From: Burkholderiales bacterium
GTDB lineage: Bacteria > Pseudomonadota > Gammaproteobacteria > Burkholderiales > Burkholderiaceae_C
Length of the DNA: 37,039 nucleotides
Assembly (NCBI GenBank): GCA_030602985.1
Contig: JAUVYR010000011.1
Coordinates: forward strand, 1 to 37,039
Reading direction: 5' to 3'
Part shown: positions 8,942 through 17,717 of the stretch, piece after piece
Position numbering within the stretch: the first letter of the stretch is position 1
Layout: each line of letters starts with the position of its first letter
Notes under the pieces: generated by a model
Database searches by the model: none
Told to the model about the DNA's origin: nothing
What the model saw: only the letters and a program-made list of their open reading frames with translations
Translations under genes and position numbers: made by a program

Positions 8942-9721
8942 ATGTATCTAGACCAGTTTTTTGCCGATGCCGACGACGAGATCACGGGCTGCATCCGTTG
9001 TCGCAACGCCCAGCCCCTGGACATGGCCCTCAAAATGGCTTTCCAGCCGATTGTGGACGTGGATGCGCGCACGGTGTTTGCCTACGAAGCCCTGGTGCGT
9101 GGACCCAATGGCGAATCGGCGGGTCAGGTCATCAGCAGTGTCAAGCCCGACGAAATGTATACCTTTGACCAGACCTGCCGGGTTCTGGCGATCGACACCG
9201 CCCAACGCCTGGGTATGGACACCTACCTGTCGATCAATTTCCTGCCCAATGCGGTGTATGAGCCCGCCACCTGCATCCGGCTCACACTGGCTTGTGCCAA
9301 GAATGTCGGTTTCTGCCCTGACAAGCTGATTTTTGAACTCACCGAAGGCGAGAAAATTGTCGACCCCAATCACGCCTTGCGCATCATCAAGGACTATCAG
9401 CAACGCGGTTTTCTGACGGCCATTGACGACTTCGGCGCGGGCTATTCCGGGCTCAATCTGCTGGCTCAGTTCCAGCCACACATGGTCAAACTCGACATGG
9501 CCCTGACCCGTGATATCGACCGCGACCCGGTTCGACGCGCCATCGTGGCAGGGGTCATCGGGACCTGCCATGCACTGGGATGCCGCGTGGTGGCAGAAGG
9601 GGTGGAAACACCTGGCGAGCTGGGTACGCTTCGGGACATGGGTGTCCAGTTGTTTCAAGGCTATCTGCTCGCCCGGCCGGCCCTTGAAGCATTGCCTGAA
9701 CCTGACTGGAGCCAGTGCTGA
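8942..9721 (+). CDS. Stand-alone EAL domain c-di-GMP phosphodiesterase
   Basis: MAFQPIVDVDARTVFAYEALVRG...SINFLPNA...FELTEGE...AIDDFGAGYSGL...VKLDMAL...VVAEGVET...FQGY; no GGDEF; N-terminal CIRC motif. Confidence 0.88.
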   Translation: MYLDQFFADADDEITGCIRCRNAQPLDMALKMAFQPIVDVDARTVFAYEALVRGPNGESAGQVISSVKPDEMYTFDQTCRVLAIDTAQRLGMDTYLSINFLPNAVYEPATCIRLTLACAKNVGFCPDKLIFELTEGEKIVDPNHALRIIKDYQQRGFLTAIDDFGAGYSGLNLLAQFQPHMVKLDMALTRDIDRDPVRRAIVAGVIGTCHALGCRVVAEGVETPGELGTLRDMGVQLFQGYLLARPALEALPEPDWSQC

Positions 9722-9736
9722 GGCGCTGGCCCCTCC

Positions 9737-10363
9737 ATGGACCTCAAACCTCTCATCACCCTGCTGGCCATCGTCAACCCGCTGGCCATTGTCCCTTTCT
9801 TCATCCACTACACCCAGGGGTTTTCCAAACCCCAGCTGAGGCGCACGGTGCTCACAGCCTCTTTCAGCGTGTTCACCGTGATCGCGATGGCGGCCCTGCT
9901 TGGCTTGAAGATCCTGGAATTCTTCAATATTTCCCTGGCCAGCTTTCAGGTCGGGGGTGGCATGCTGCTGCTGACGGCCGCCATGGCCATGCTCAATGCC
10001 CAGCCCGCTGAAGCGAAGACCAATCAGGCCGAACTCGACGATGCCTCCTCCCGGGCGTCCATCGCGGTGGTTCCATTGACCATCCCCTTGCTCACCGGCC
10101 CGGCCACCATGTCAACAGTCGTGATTTATGCCGATCAGGCCCAGTCGGTCCTGCAACATGCAGCGCTGATCGGATTCGGCGCCATTGTGGCGGCCGCGAC
10201 TGCTTTGTGTTTCACGCTGGCAGAACCGATTGCGCGCGCATTGGGCAAAACCGGCATCAATGTCATGACCCGCCTCATGGGGCTGATCCTGGCCGCCCTG
10301 TCGGTCGAGGTCATGGCCAAAGGCCTGGTCCAGCTGTTTCCCGCCCTGGGCGCGGCCGGTTGA
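9737..10363 (+). CDS. MarC family integral membrane protein
   Basis: 208 aa; ITLLAIVNPLAIVPFFIHYTQGF...GGGMLLLTAAMAMLNAQ...AVVPLTIPLLTGPATMSTVV...NVMTRLMGLILAALSVEVMAKG. Confidence 0.88.
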   Translation: MDLKPLITLLAIVNPLAIVPFFIHYTQGFSKPQLRRTVLTASFSVFTVIAMAALLGLKILEFFNISLASFQVGGGMLLLTAAMAMLNAQPAEAKTNQAELDDASSRASIAVVPLTIPLLTGPATMSTVVIYADQAQSVLQHAALIGFGAIVAAATALCFTLAEPIARALGKTGINVMTRLMGLILAALSVEVMAKGLVQLFPALGAAG

Positions 10364-10373
10364 GTCGGACACC

Positions 10374-11066
10374 ATGCTGCCTTCCCTGACTCATGCTTAC
10401 CGGGCACTGGTGATCGGCTCGTCCGGCACGATCGGGCATGCCTTTGTGGACGCGCTTCAGCGAGACAGCCGTTGCGCCGAGGTGGTCACCGTCAACCGTC
10501 TGCACCCGATGCCCTGGGATCTCCGAGACGCCGCCTCGATCGAGGCGCTGGCAGGGGTTCTGGAGGGGCCGTTTCACCTGGTGGTTGATGCCACTGGCGC
10601 ATTGACGATCGCTGGGCGTGGACCGGAGAAACGGCTGAGCGATCTCACTGGTGATGGTTTGCATACCGCGCTGGACGTCAATACCGTGGGGCCGTTGCTG
10701 CTGTTGCGCCACCTCAGCCCGTTGCTGGTTCGTGGGGAACGCGTCATCTGGGCGAAGCTCTCGGCACGCGTGGGCAGCATCGAAGACAACCGCAAAGGCG
10801 GTTGGTACAGCTACCGCATGGCCAAGGCCGCGCTGAATCAGGGCTTGCAAACGGCTGCCATCGAGCTGGCTCGACAACGCCCCAGCCTCGTGGTGGCCGC
10901 CCTGCAGCCGGGCACGGTTGCTTCCCCCTTGAGCCGACCTTTTGTGGGGGATTCGGCCACGGCAGCCACCGAATCGGTCGCTGGTCTGTTAAAAACACTG
11001 GATACTTTGCCTGCGATTGGTCGCGCGCATTTTGTGGACTATGCAGGTCAAGCCATCCCTTGGTGA
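10374..11066 (+). CDS. SDR family oxidoreductase
   Basis: N-terminal VIGSSGTIGHAF Rossmann motif, YSYRMAKAALN active site, LQPGTVASPLSRPF. Confidence 0.82.
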   Translation: MLPSLTHAYRALVIGSSGTIGHAFVDALQRDSRCAEVVTVNRLHPMPWDLRDAASIEALAGVLEGPFHLVVDATGALTIAGRGPEKRLSDLTGDGLHTALDVNTVGPLLLLRHLSPLLVRGERVIWAKLSARVGSIEDNRKGGWYSYRMAKAALNQGLQTAAIELARQRPSLVVAALQPGTVASPLSRPFVGDSATAATESVAGLLKTLDTLPAIGRAHFVDYAGQAIPW

Positions 11067-11078
11067 TCGGAGGTGGAT

Positions 11079-11444
11079 ATGAGTGCATTCAACCGTCTGC
11101 CCGGCTTCCAGCGCAGCCCACCGGGCCTGGAATGGGCGATATGGAAGCGGCTGCCATCGATTCTGCTGATCGGCACCCTGCTACCTGGTTTCGTCATGAT
11201 GCTCGTCTGGTGGGGCCAGCCCGCCGATTTGTCCCATGCGGCCGAGCGCGATTTCTGGGTGCTCGCCTACATGGCCATCGGTTTCGTCATCCTGCACTGG
11301 ACACTGGTTTTCACGGTGGCCATCGGCTGTGCGATCGTCATGATCATGAAGGGACCCGCCTACGTGGCCGACGCCTACCCCTTGAGCCATAGCGACTACC
11401 CGGTGCAAGGCCCGGTGCGAGACGAGCGATCGCTCAACCCCTGA
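11079..11444 (+). CDS. Small membrane protein, hypothetical
   Basis: MSAFNRLPGFQRSPPGLEWAIWKRLPSILLIGTLLPGFVMMLVWW..., two predicted TM segments, preceded by GGAGG-like RBS. Confidence 0.6.
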   Translation: MSAFNRLPGFQRSPPGLEWAIWKRLPSILLIGTLLPGFVMMLVWWGQPADLSHAAERDFWVLAYMAIGFVILHWTLVFTVAIGCAIVMIMKGPAYVADAYPLSHSDYPVQGPVRDERSLNP

Positions 11445-12425
11445 TTAACCCTTGACCATTCGCATCACTTCGCCGGCATCCAGCGTGCGAGCCCGTTGCT
11501 GGATCGCGCCGAGGTTTTGCTGTTGCAGGTTTTTCGCTGGTCCCAGCAAGCCCTGGTAGGTCTGTTTCAGCAGGTCGGTGGACATGACGCGGCCTCCCGC
11601 GTAATACCGCTTGGCCAGTTGGCCCAGAGCGTAGGTGGTGGCAAACGAAAAAGCCATACCCGTAGCCTGGCTCGCCATCCCCCCCAGCATGCGCCCGCCG
11701 GCTTTGCCGATCAGCCCACCCAGCAGCTTGCGCCCGAACTGCTCCACGTATTGCGACGTCAACCCTACACCCGCGGCGGCAATGAATTCCCGGATATGCC
11801 CCTGGTCCAGCGTGACGCCGTGGGCCTTGCCCACGCGATAGACCATCTTGATCTGCAAAGGAATGATGGCCATGGACGCCCAGGACTGGGGCAGCAACTC
11901 CAGCGCTCCATTCAGGATGGCGTAGTTGAGGATCATCTTGTCGAGTGCTGCGTTGTCAACGGCCGCCACAGCCGAGGTGGTTGCGGCCGATGCCAGGGAG
12001 AGCTCCTCGACACCTCCGTCGGCTTGTTGCACGGCGGTGTAGGCAGCGGCTGCCAGCGCGTGTGTCTGGGTTTCGGCCGTATCCGTCTGGGTATCCGAAC
12101 CCAGGGCCAGCTGGGCACGCAACTGGGACAGAAAGGCTTTTTCTGCCGTGCTGGTCATGCCATCGGCATCGCACACCGCCACCGCCCATTCGTAAGCCAG
12201 CTGCCGATGACTGGGGTCGCTCAGTGTCTGTACCGCCTGGGCCAGCGTCGTTCGCTTCAGCAAGGCATCCTGCACCGCCACCGCCAGGTGGGCCGCACCT
12301 GCCTCCTGATCCAGCTGCTGCGCCAGTTCCCGGATGAACTGCCGTTCGCTGTCGGCCTTCTGACCGTCGGCCAGGGCGGCCTGGACCAAAATGCCCAGCA
12401 GGGCGCGCTGTTCTTCAGGTTTCAT
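11445..12425 (-). CDS. TerB-like / DUF697 domain protein
   Basis: N-terminal KPEEQRALLGILVQAALADGQKADSERQFIRELAQQL (TerB-like) and C-terminal Gly-rich membrane-associated segment typical of DUF697. Confidence 0.55.
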   Translation of the reverse strand: MKPEEQRALLGILVQAALADGQKADSERQFIRELAQQLDQEAGAAHLAVAVQDALLKRTTLAQAVQTLSDPSHRQLAYEWAVAVCDADGMTSTAEKAFLSQLRAQLALGSDTQTDTAETQTHALAAAAYTAVQQADGGVEELSLASAATTSAVAAVDNAALDKMILNYAILNGALELLPQSWASMAIIPLQIKMVYRVGKAHGVTLDQGHIREFIAAAGVGLTSQYVEQFGRKLLGGLIGKAGGRMLGGMASQATGMAFSFATTYALGQLAKRYYAGGRVMSTDLLKQTYQGLLGPAKNLQQQNLGAIQQRARTLDAGEVMRMVKG

Positions 12426-12486
12426 GATGGTTGGTTGATGAACAAATGAATGGTTGAGTGCAAGGTGAGGCCAGAGGTTCACCCAT

Positions 12487-13404
12487 TCAAGGGCTCAGCT
12501 CAGACAATATTTGGCGCGCCTCGTCAATGAAGGCTTGCGCGGGGAGCGTCAACCGCCTTTTTCGGTGCCAGACCAGCTTCCACTGGCGCCTGACCGGAAA
12601 AGTCGCCACCGGCAAGACAGCCAGCCCTTCCTGCGCCGGATCGCGACTGAGCGCATGGCGCGACAGCACCGCCACCCCCATGCCAGCGGCCACTGCATGC
12701 TTCAAGGCTTCGTTGCTACCCAGGGTCATGCGCTCGACAGGCTGTACCCCCCAGGCCTGGAAGTGCTGTTCAGCCGCCAGCCGCGTCCCCGAGCCCGCCT
12801 CCCTCGTCAGCCAGGGTTCATCCGCCAGGGCCGACACCGGCACCTTGCGCCGGCGGATCCATGGGTGGTCTCTGGGTCCAATCACCACCAGGGGGTTGTC
12901 CAGGCAATCCAGCGTGTCCAACTCCATCGAGGGAGGCGGCAGCATCATCACCGCGAGTTCGCAGCGTTCGTCCTGCAGGCGGTCGATGACCCGGTCCCGA
13001 TTGTCCACCGAGAGGTCGATTTCGATCCCGGGATGGCGCTGGGCAAACCGCTGCAACCACCGGGCGATGAAATATTCGGTGGTCGTGACGCCAGCGATCC
13101 GCAACACGCCCCTCTCGAGCCCCTGCAGGGCGTGGAGATCGTCTTCGAAATGGCGCCACAAGCCAAACATGTCCGTCGCAGCCTGCTGCAGCCGACGCCC
13201 GGCCTCCGTGATACGGATGCCGCGACCCGAGGGCTCGATCAGATGGACACCCAGCGAATGCTGCAGCTCCCGGATCTGCACGGTCACGGTCGGCTGCGTG
13301 AGATGCAACTCTCGACCCGCCTGGGTGATCGAACCCAGGCGCGCCACGCTTTCAAAGGTGCGCAACTGATTGAAAGTGACCTTGGGCGGCCGAAACTTAC
13401 TCAT
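12487..13404 (-). CDS. LysR family transcriptional regulator
   Basis: FNQLRTFESVARLGSITQAGRELHLTQPTVTVQIRELQHSLGVHLIE LTTR HTH; CbbR/CysB-like length and substrate domain. Confidence 0.88.
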   Translation of the reverse strand: MSKFRPPKVTFNQLRTFESVARLGSITQAGRELHLTQPTVTVQIRELQHSLGVHLIEPSGRGIRITEAGRRLQQAATDMFGLWRHFEDDLHALQGLERGVLRIAGVTTTEYFIARWLQRFAQRHPGIEIDLSVDNRDRVIDRLQDERCELAVMMLPPPSMELDTLDCLDNPLVVIGPRDHPWIRRRKVPVSALADEPWLTREAGSGTRLAAEQHFQAWGVQPVERMTLGSNEALKHAVAAGMGVAVLSRHALSRDPAQEGLAVLPVATFPVRRQWKLVWHRKRRLTLPAQAFIDEARQILSELSP

Positions 13405-13405
13405 A

Positions 13406-13420
13406 GTATTAAGTCTATAC
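13406..13420. promoter_or_regulatory. LysR-type T-N11-A dyad in the lysR/icd intergenic region
   Basis: GTAT TAAGTCT ATAC, perfect 4-bp arms, T-N11-A arrangement, adjacent to the lysR start. Confidence 0.5.
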
Positions 13421-13502
13421 GATACGCCTAAATAAATGATTTTTCTTCAATGGCTTTTTCTTGCATACTAACGCCCATCATTGACCCACAAGGAAAACAG
13501 AC

Positions 13503-14966
13503 ATGTCACAAGCAGTCCCCATCACGGTTGCCAAAGGCGACGGTATCGGCCCTGAAATCATGGAAGCCACCCTGCGGGTGCTGGAAGCCGCGGGCGCCCG
13601 CATCGCCCCCGAGTTCATCGAGATCGGTGAGCAGCAGTACCTGGCGGGCCACAGCTCTGGCATCGCACCCGAATCGTGGGACAGCCTGCGCCGCACGAAA
13701 GTCTTTCTCAAGGCCCCCATCACCACCCCGCAGGGCGGCGGCTTCAAAAGCCTGAACGTGACCATCCGCAAAACGCTGGGCCTGTACGCCAACGTGCGCC
13801 CCTGCGTGAGCTACGCCCCATACGTCAAGACACTACACCCCAAGATGAACCTGGTCATCATCCGGGAAAACGAGGAAGACCTCTACGCCGGCATCGAGCA
13901 CCGCCAGACGGATCAGGTCTACCAGTGCCTGAAGGTCATCACTCGACCCGGTTGCGAAAAGATCATCCGCTACGCGTTCGAATACGCGCGCGCCAACGGT
14001 CGTCGCAAGGTCACCTGCATGACCAAAGACAACATCATGAAGATGACGGACGGCCTGTTCCACAAGGTCTTCGACGAGATCGCTCCGGAGTACCCTGAAA
14101 TCCAGACCGACCACATGATCATCGACATCGGGACGGCGCGCCTGGCGACCCGTCCTGAGACCTTCGACGTGATCGTGACGTTGAACCTCTATGGCGACAT
14201 CATTTCCGATGTGGCTGCCGAACTGACCGGCTCGGTGGGTCTGGCGCCCAGTGCCAACATCGGCGAGCACGTGTCCATGTTCGAGGCCATTCACGGCAGC
14301 GCGCCCGACATCGCCGGCAAAGGGATTGCCAACCCCTCGGGTCTGCTGCTGGCCGCCGTGATGATGCTGGTCCATATCGGGCAGACCGACGTGGCCGAGC
14401 GCATCCACAACGCCTGGCTCAGTGCGATTGAAGACGGCATTCACACCGCCGAACTGCACAGCCAGATCAGCGTGGGCCGACCATTTGGCAGCATGGACTT
14501 TGCCGACGCCGTGATCGACCGCCTGGGCAACCTGCCCCAGAAGCTGACCCCCGTGAGCTACGGCAGCCCTGTGGAAGTCAAGGTAGCCAGTGCCAGCGAT
14601 GCCCCTGCTGCGCAGGCACCCGCCACGGCTGAGAAAACCCTGATGGGCATCGACGTGTTCGTCCACGCCGCCCTGACGCTGCCAGATGATCTGGCGGCAC
14701 AACTCAAGGCCTGCACTCCGGCGGATCTGGAACTGCAGGTCATCACCAACCGCGGGGTCAAGGTGTGGCCGGGTGGTTTCCCTGAAACCTTCTGCTCCGA
14801 TCACTGGCGCTGCCGCTTCATGTCAACCAGCGGGGCCCCTTTGCCGCACACGAGCCTGGTGGCCCTCCTGAGCGCACTGGCCGCCCAGGGAGTCGATTTC
14901 ATCAAGACCGAAAACCTCTGCCACTTCGACGGGCAGCGGGGCTATTCGCTGGCACAAGGGCAATAA
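13503..14966 (+). CDS. icd: NADP-dependent isocitrate dehydrogenase with C-terminal extension
   Basis: ITVAKGDGIGPEIMEATLRVLEAAGA...NVRPCVSYAPYVKTLHPKMNLVIIRENEEDLYAGIEHR...NLYGDIISDVAAELTGSVGLAPSANIG; about 130-aa C-terminal extension as in Rickettsia-type IDH. Confidence 0.9.
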   Translation: MSQAVPITVAKGDGIGPEIMEATLRVLEAAGARIAPEFIEIGEQQYLAGHSSGIAPESWDSLRRTKVFLKAPITTPQGGGFKSLNVTIRKTLGLYANVRPCVSYAPYVKTLHPKMNLVIIRENEEDLYAGIEHRQTDQVYQCLKVITRPGCEKIIRYAFEYARANGRRKVTCMTKDNIMKMTDGLFHKVFDEIAPEYPEIQTDHMIIDIGTARLATRPETFDVIVTLNLYGDIISDVAAELTGSVGLAPSANIGEHVSMFEAIHGSAPDIAGKGIANPSGLLLAAVMMLVHIGQTDVAERIHNAWLSAIEDGIHTAELHSQISVGRPFGSMDFADAVIDRLGNLPQKLTPVSYGSPVEVKVASASDAPAAQAPATAEKTLMGIDVFVHAALTLPDDLAAQLKACTPADLELQVITNRGVKVWPGGFPETFCSDHWRCRFMSTSGAPLPHTSLVALLSALAAQGVDFIKTENLCHFDGQRGYSLAQGQ

Positions 14967-15003
14967 ACCGACAGGGGCTGTGGTTGCGTGGCATCATCCG
15001 GGC

Positions 15004-15231
15004 ATGCCGGAAACCACCTTCTACATCCCCACCCTGTCCTCGCAGGAGGACGCCGATGCCGTGATGTTCGAATTGCAGGATCTGCCCTGCGTTCACCAGG
15101 CCGATGTGGACCTCGCTGGCCAGACGGCCTGGGTCAGTCACAGCCCCATGATCGCCCCGCAAGACATTGCCCTCAAGCTGGAGGAAGCGGGCTATGCATC
15201 AGTGGTTCGAGACGATAACCCAGGCCCCTGA
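15004..15231 (+). CDS. Small HMA-like (ferredoxin-fold) protein lacking a CxxC motif
   Basis: MPETTFYIPTLSSQEDADAVMFELQDLPCVHQADVDLAGQTAWVSHSPMIAPQDIALKLEEAGYASVV; 3' end overlaps the convergent response regulator. Confidence 0.55.
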   Translation: MPETTFYIPTLSSQEDADAVMFELQDLPCVHQADVDLAGQTAWVSHSPMIAPQDIALKLEEAGYASVVRDDNPGP

Positions 15232-15901
15232 CGGTGTGGATCAAGGCCTGGGGTTGGCCTTCGTCGATCTTGCTGCGTAACCGACGGATGTACACATCCA
15301 CCACGTTGGTCAGCGGGTCTTCGCTTTGCCCCCAGACGCTGGACAGGATGCGTTCGCGGCTGAACAATCGGCCAGGAGCGCTCATCAAGAGTTCCAGCAA
15401 GGCAAGTTCACGGGCCGTCAGGTTCAATGGCTGGTCTGCCCGGAAGGCCTGCATGCGCTGCAGGTCCAGCACCAGATCGGCCACCTGAAGCACCTGCCCT
15501 CTGGGGGCTTGCACCTCCCGTCCCCGGCGCGCCAATGCCTCCAGCCGCGCGAGCAGCTCTTCAAATTCGAAGGGTTTGCAGAGGTAATCGTCTGCACCCA
15601 TGCGCAAACCGGTCACGCGGTCAGTGGTTGAGCCCAGCGCCGTGAGCATCAGGATGGGCAGTTGCACACCCTGCGCGCGCAACGACTGGCAGATTTCCAG
15701 GCCATTCATGCCGGGTAGCATCAGGTCCAGCACCACCAGCGCCCGCACCCCATCCTGGCGCTCCGAGCGGTGAGCTTCCAGGGCCAGGGCCAGACCTTCC
15801 GGCCCCGTCGCAGCGGTCTGCACAGCGTAGCCTTCAGCGCGCAGCCCCCGACGCAGAAAGTCGGTGATGCGGACGTCGTCTTCAATCAACACCAGATTCA
15901 T
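15173..15901 (-). CDS. OmpR/PhoB-family response regulator
   Basis: MNLVLIEDDVRITDFLRRGLRAEGY...VLDLMLPGMNG...ADDYLCKPF...winged-helix NVVDVYIRRLRSKID...RGLGYRL. Confidence 0.92.
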   Translation of the reverse strand: MNLVLIEDDVRITDFLRRGLRAEGYAVQTAATGPEGLALALEAHRSERQDGVRALVVLDLMLPGMNGLEICQSLRAQGVQLPILMLTALGSTTDRVTGLRMGADDYLCKPFEFEELLARLEALARRGREVQAPRGQVLQVADLVLDLQRMQAFRADQPLNLTARELALLELLMSAPGRLFSRERILSSVWGQSEDPLTNVVDVYIRRLRSKIDEGQPQALIHTVRGLGYRLEPLMHSPLPPA

Positions 15902-17544
15902 GAGCGACTCATATCGATATGCCAGGCATCCACCTCGGCGGCCGTGATCAAGGGCAACCGCAGCGTGACACAGGTCCCGTGACTGGCACCGGAGTTGGTG
16001 GGACTGTGAACATGCAGCAGGCCCCCATGCGCCTGGGCCAGACGCCAAGCGATACCCAACCCCAGACCACTGCCGGACGCGCGATGGCTGCGCGCCATGG
16101 CCCCGCGAAAATGACGCTCGAAGACATGGGGCAATTCCGCTGCTGGGATGCCGATGCCTTCATCCTGCACATGGATGGCCAGCGAGTGCCCCGTGTCGGA
16201 ACGATCCGGATACGCCTCCAGCCACACCCGCCCACCAGGGTTTGAATAACGCACCGCATTGTCCAGCAGCAGGGTGATCAGTTGGGTCAGACGCACCCCA
16301 TCGCCCAGCACGGTGTATTGGCCGGCTTCCACCGGGTTATCGCCTAAAGATACGCCATGACTGTCTGCGAGGGCGGACACACCCAGCAGCGCCTGCTGCA
16401 GCGGTTCGTGTACATCCACAGGCTGGCGCACCACGGTCAGCGCCTCCATGTCACTGCGCGCCATCAGCAGCAGATCATCGATCGAGGTGGCCAGCTGGCG
16501 CGAGACTTCGACGATGCGCTGCAGCGCTTCGCGGTATTCGGCGGCGGGGCGGTCCTGCCCCCTCAGCGTCACTTCCGCCTCCCCCCGGATCGCCGTCGTG
16601 GGCGTGCGCAGTTCATGGCTGATATCGGCCAACAACTGACGGCGTCTTTCATCGGTGCGCTGCAAGGATGCGTTCGCCTCACGCAGGGCCTCGGTCCTGG
16701 CCTGCACCTGCGCTTCCAGGCGTTGGCGCAGCTGCGTCTCCGCCAGCCGGTGTCGGTGGAGGTCTTGCGCCATGGCATTCATGCTCTGCGCCACCACCGC
16801 CAATTCGTGCGTGCCGCTCATCGGGATCCGGTGCTCCAGCTGTCCCTGTCGCAGGGCTTCTGCACCCGACACCAGTGCATCCATGGGTTGACGCAAGGCG
16901 CGATTCACGTACCCGGCCACGCCCAGCGCCAGCCCCACCAGCACCATTGAGATCCCAAGCCACAGGGCGCGCATGAAACGAAGTGACTCGTCAGCGGCTT
17001 CCCGCTCCCGCTCCATGGCCTGCAATTCGCGCGCCACGCTTTCACTGATCAACTGACGCAGATCGCGCCCCTTGGACTGTTCAAACCATTCATCCAGGGC
17101 ACCCCAGGCGTCGGTCGCGCGCGCGTCCGCAGGCAGGGCCTCCAGGACCTGCAGGGTTTCACCCAGCGACTTGACGCTATCGGTCAACACTTCAATGGCA
17201 TCGCGGCGGGCCACATGCTCGGGTGCCACGCCCTGTGACCGTTGCCGGCGAGCCGATTCCTCCGCCAGCTCGGAGAGCTGTGACAGCGTTTGCACCATGC
17301 TCGCATGCAAGGCGTCACGCTCTGCCGTATCGCCGCCCGCCCCCATCAGGTACTGGGTGGTCCAGGCACGCAAACGCTGCTTCGTGGCAGACAGAGTCAC
17401 AAAGCTCTGATGCAGGTCGCTCGCGATCCGCCCATCCATCACCTTGCGTTCGGCCTGCTGAAGTGCCATCACAGCGGCAACGCCTTGCAGCGCGATCGTG
17501 ACCGCAAGACACAACAGGACCCAGCTCAGTTGACGGCGAAACAT
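15898..17544 (-). CDS. Sensor histidine kinase
   Basis: HAMP-like region, LLADISHELRTPTTAIRGEAEVTL H-box, LDNAVRYSNPGG N-box, GIGIPAAELPHVFERHFRG, GSGLGLGIAWRLAQAHGG; 4-nt overlap with the RR gene. Confidence 0.92.
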   Translation of the reverse strand: MFRRQLSWVLLCLAVTIALQGVAAVMALQQAERKVMDGRIASDLHQSFVTLSATKQRLRAWTTQYLMGAGGDTAERDALHASMVQTLSQLSELAEESARRQRSQGVAPEHVARRDAIEVLTDSVKSLGETLQVLEALPADARATDAWGALDEWFEQSKGRDLRQLISESVARELQAMEREREAADESLRFMRALWLGISMVLVGLALGVAGYVNRALRQPMDALVSGAEALRQGQLEHRIPMSGTHELAVVAQSMNAMAQDLHRHRLAETQLRQRLEAQVQARTEALREANASLQRTDERRRQLLADISHELRTPTTAIRGEAEVTLRGQDRPAAEYREALQRIVEVSRQLATSIDDLLLMARSDMEALTVVRQPVDVHEPLQQALLGVSALADSHGVSLGDNPVEAGQYTVLGDGVRLTQLITLLLDNAVRYSNPGGRVWLEAYPDRSDTGHSLAIHVQDEGIGIPAAELPHVFERHFRGAMARSHRASGSGLGLGIAWRLAQAHGGLLHVHSPTNSGASHGTCVTLRLPLITAAEVDAWHIDMSRS

Positions 17545-17581
17545 GCGTTATTTTCGCGGGCTTTTAGGGATAGGGGCGGTC

Positions 17582-17642
17582 TGTCATGTTCTGTTCATCT
17601 TTCGCTCACGCCGAGTTCATGGTGGGTTCAAGGTATTTTCAG
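17582..17642. promoter_or_regulatory. Array of six TTCA-type motifs at exact 11-bp spacing (candidate OmpR-family operator)
   Basis: TGTCAT 17582, GTTCAT 17593, GCTCAC 17604, GTTCAT 17615, GTTCAA 17626, TTTCAG 17637; all offsets exactly 11 nt. Confidence 0.65.
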
Positions 17643-17717
17643 CTGTGCATGGCCCAATGCTTTCACCGACCTGATTCACATCGGTTTTCTTCATCCCAAC
17701 TTCAGGAGTTCACTGTC

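Noticed and set aside
17581-17598. PhoB box (CTGTCATGTTCTGTTCAT resembles CTGTCATnnnnCTGTCAT)
   Set aside because: Second half-site fits the Pho consensus poorly and the motif continues for four more 11-bp units, so it is better read as a site for the local OmpR-family regulator.
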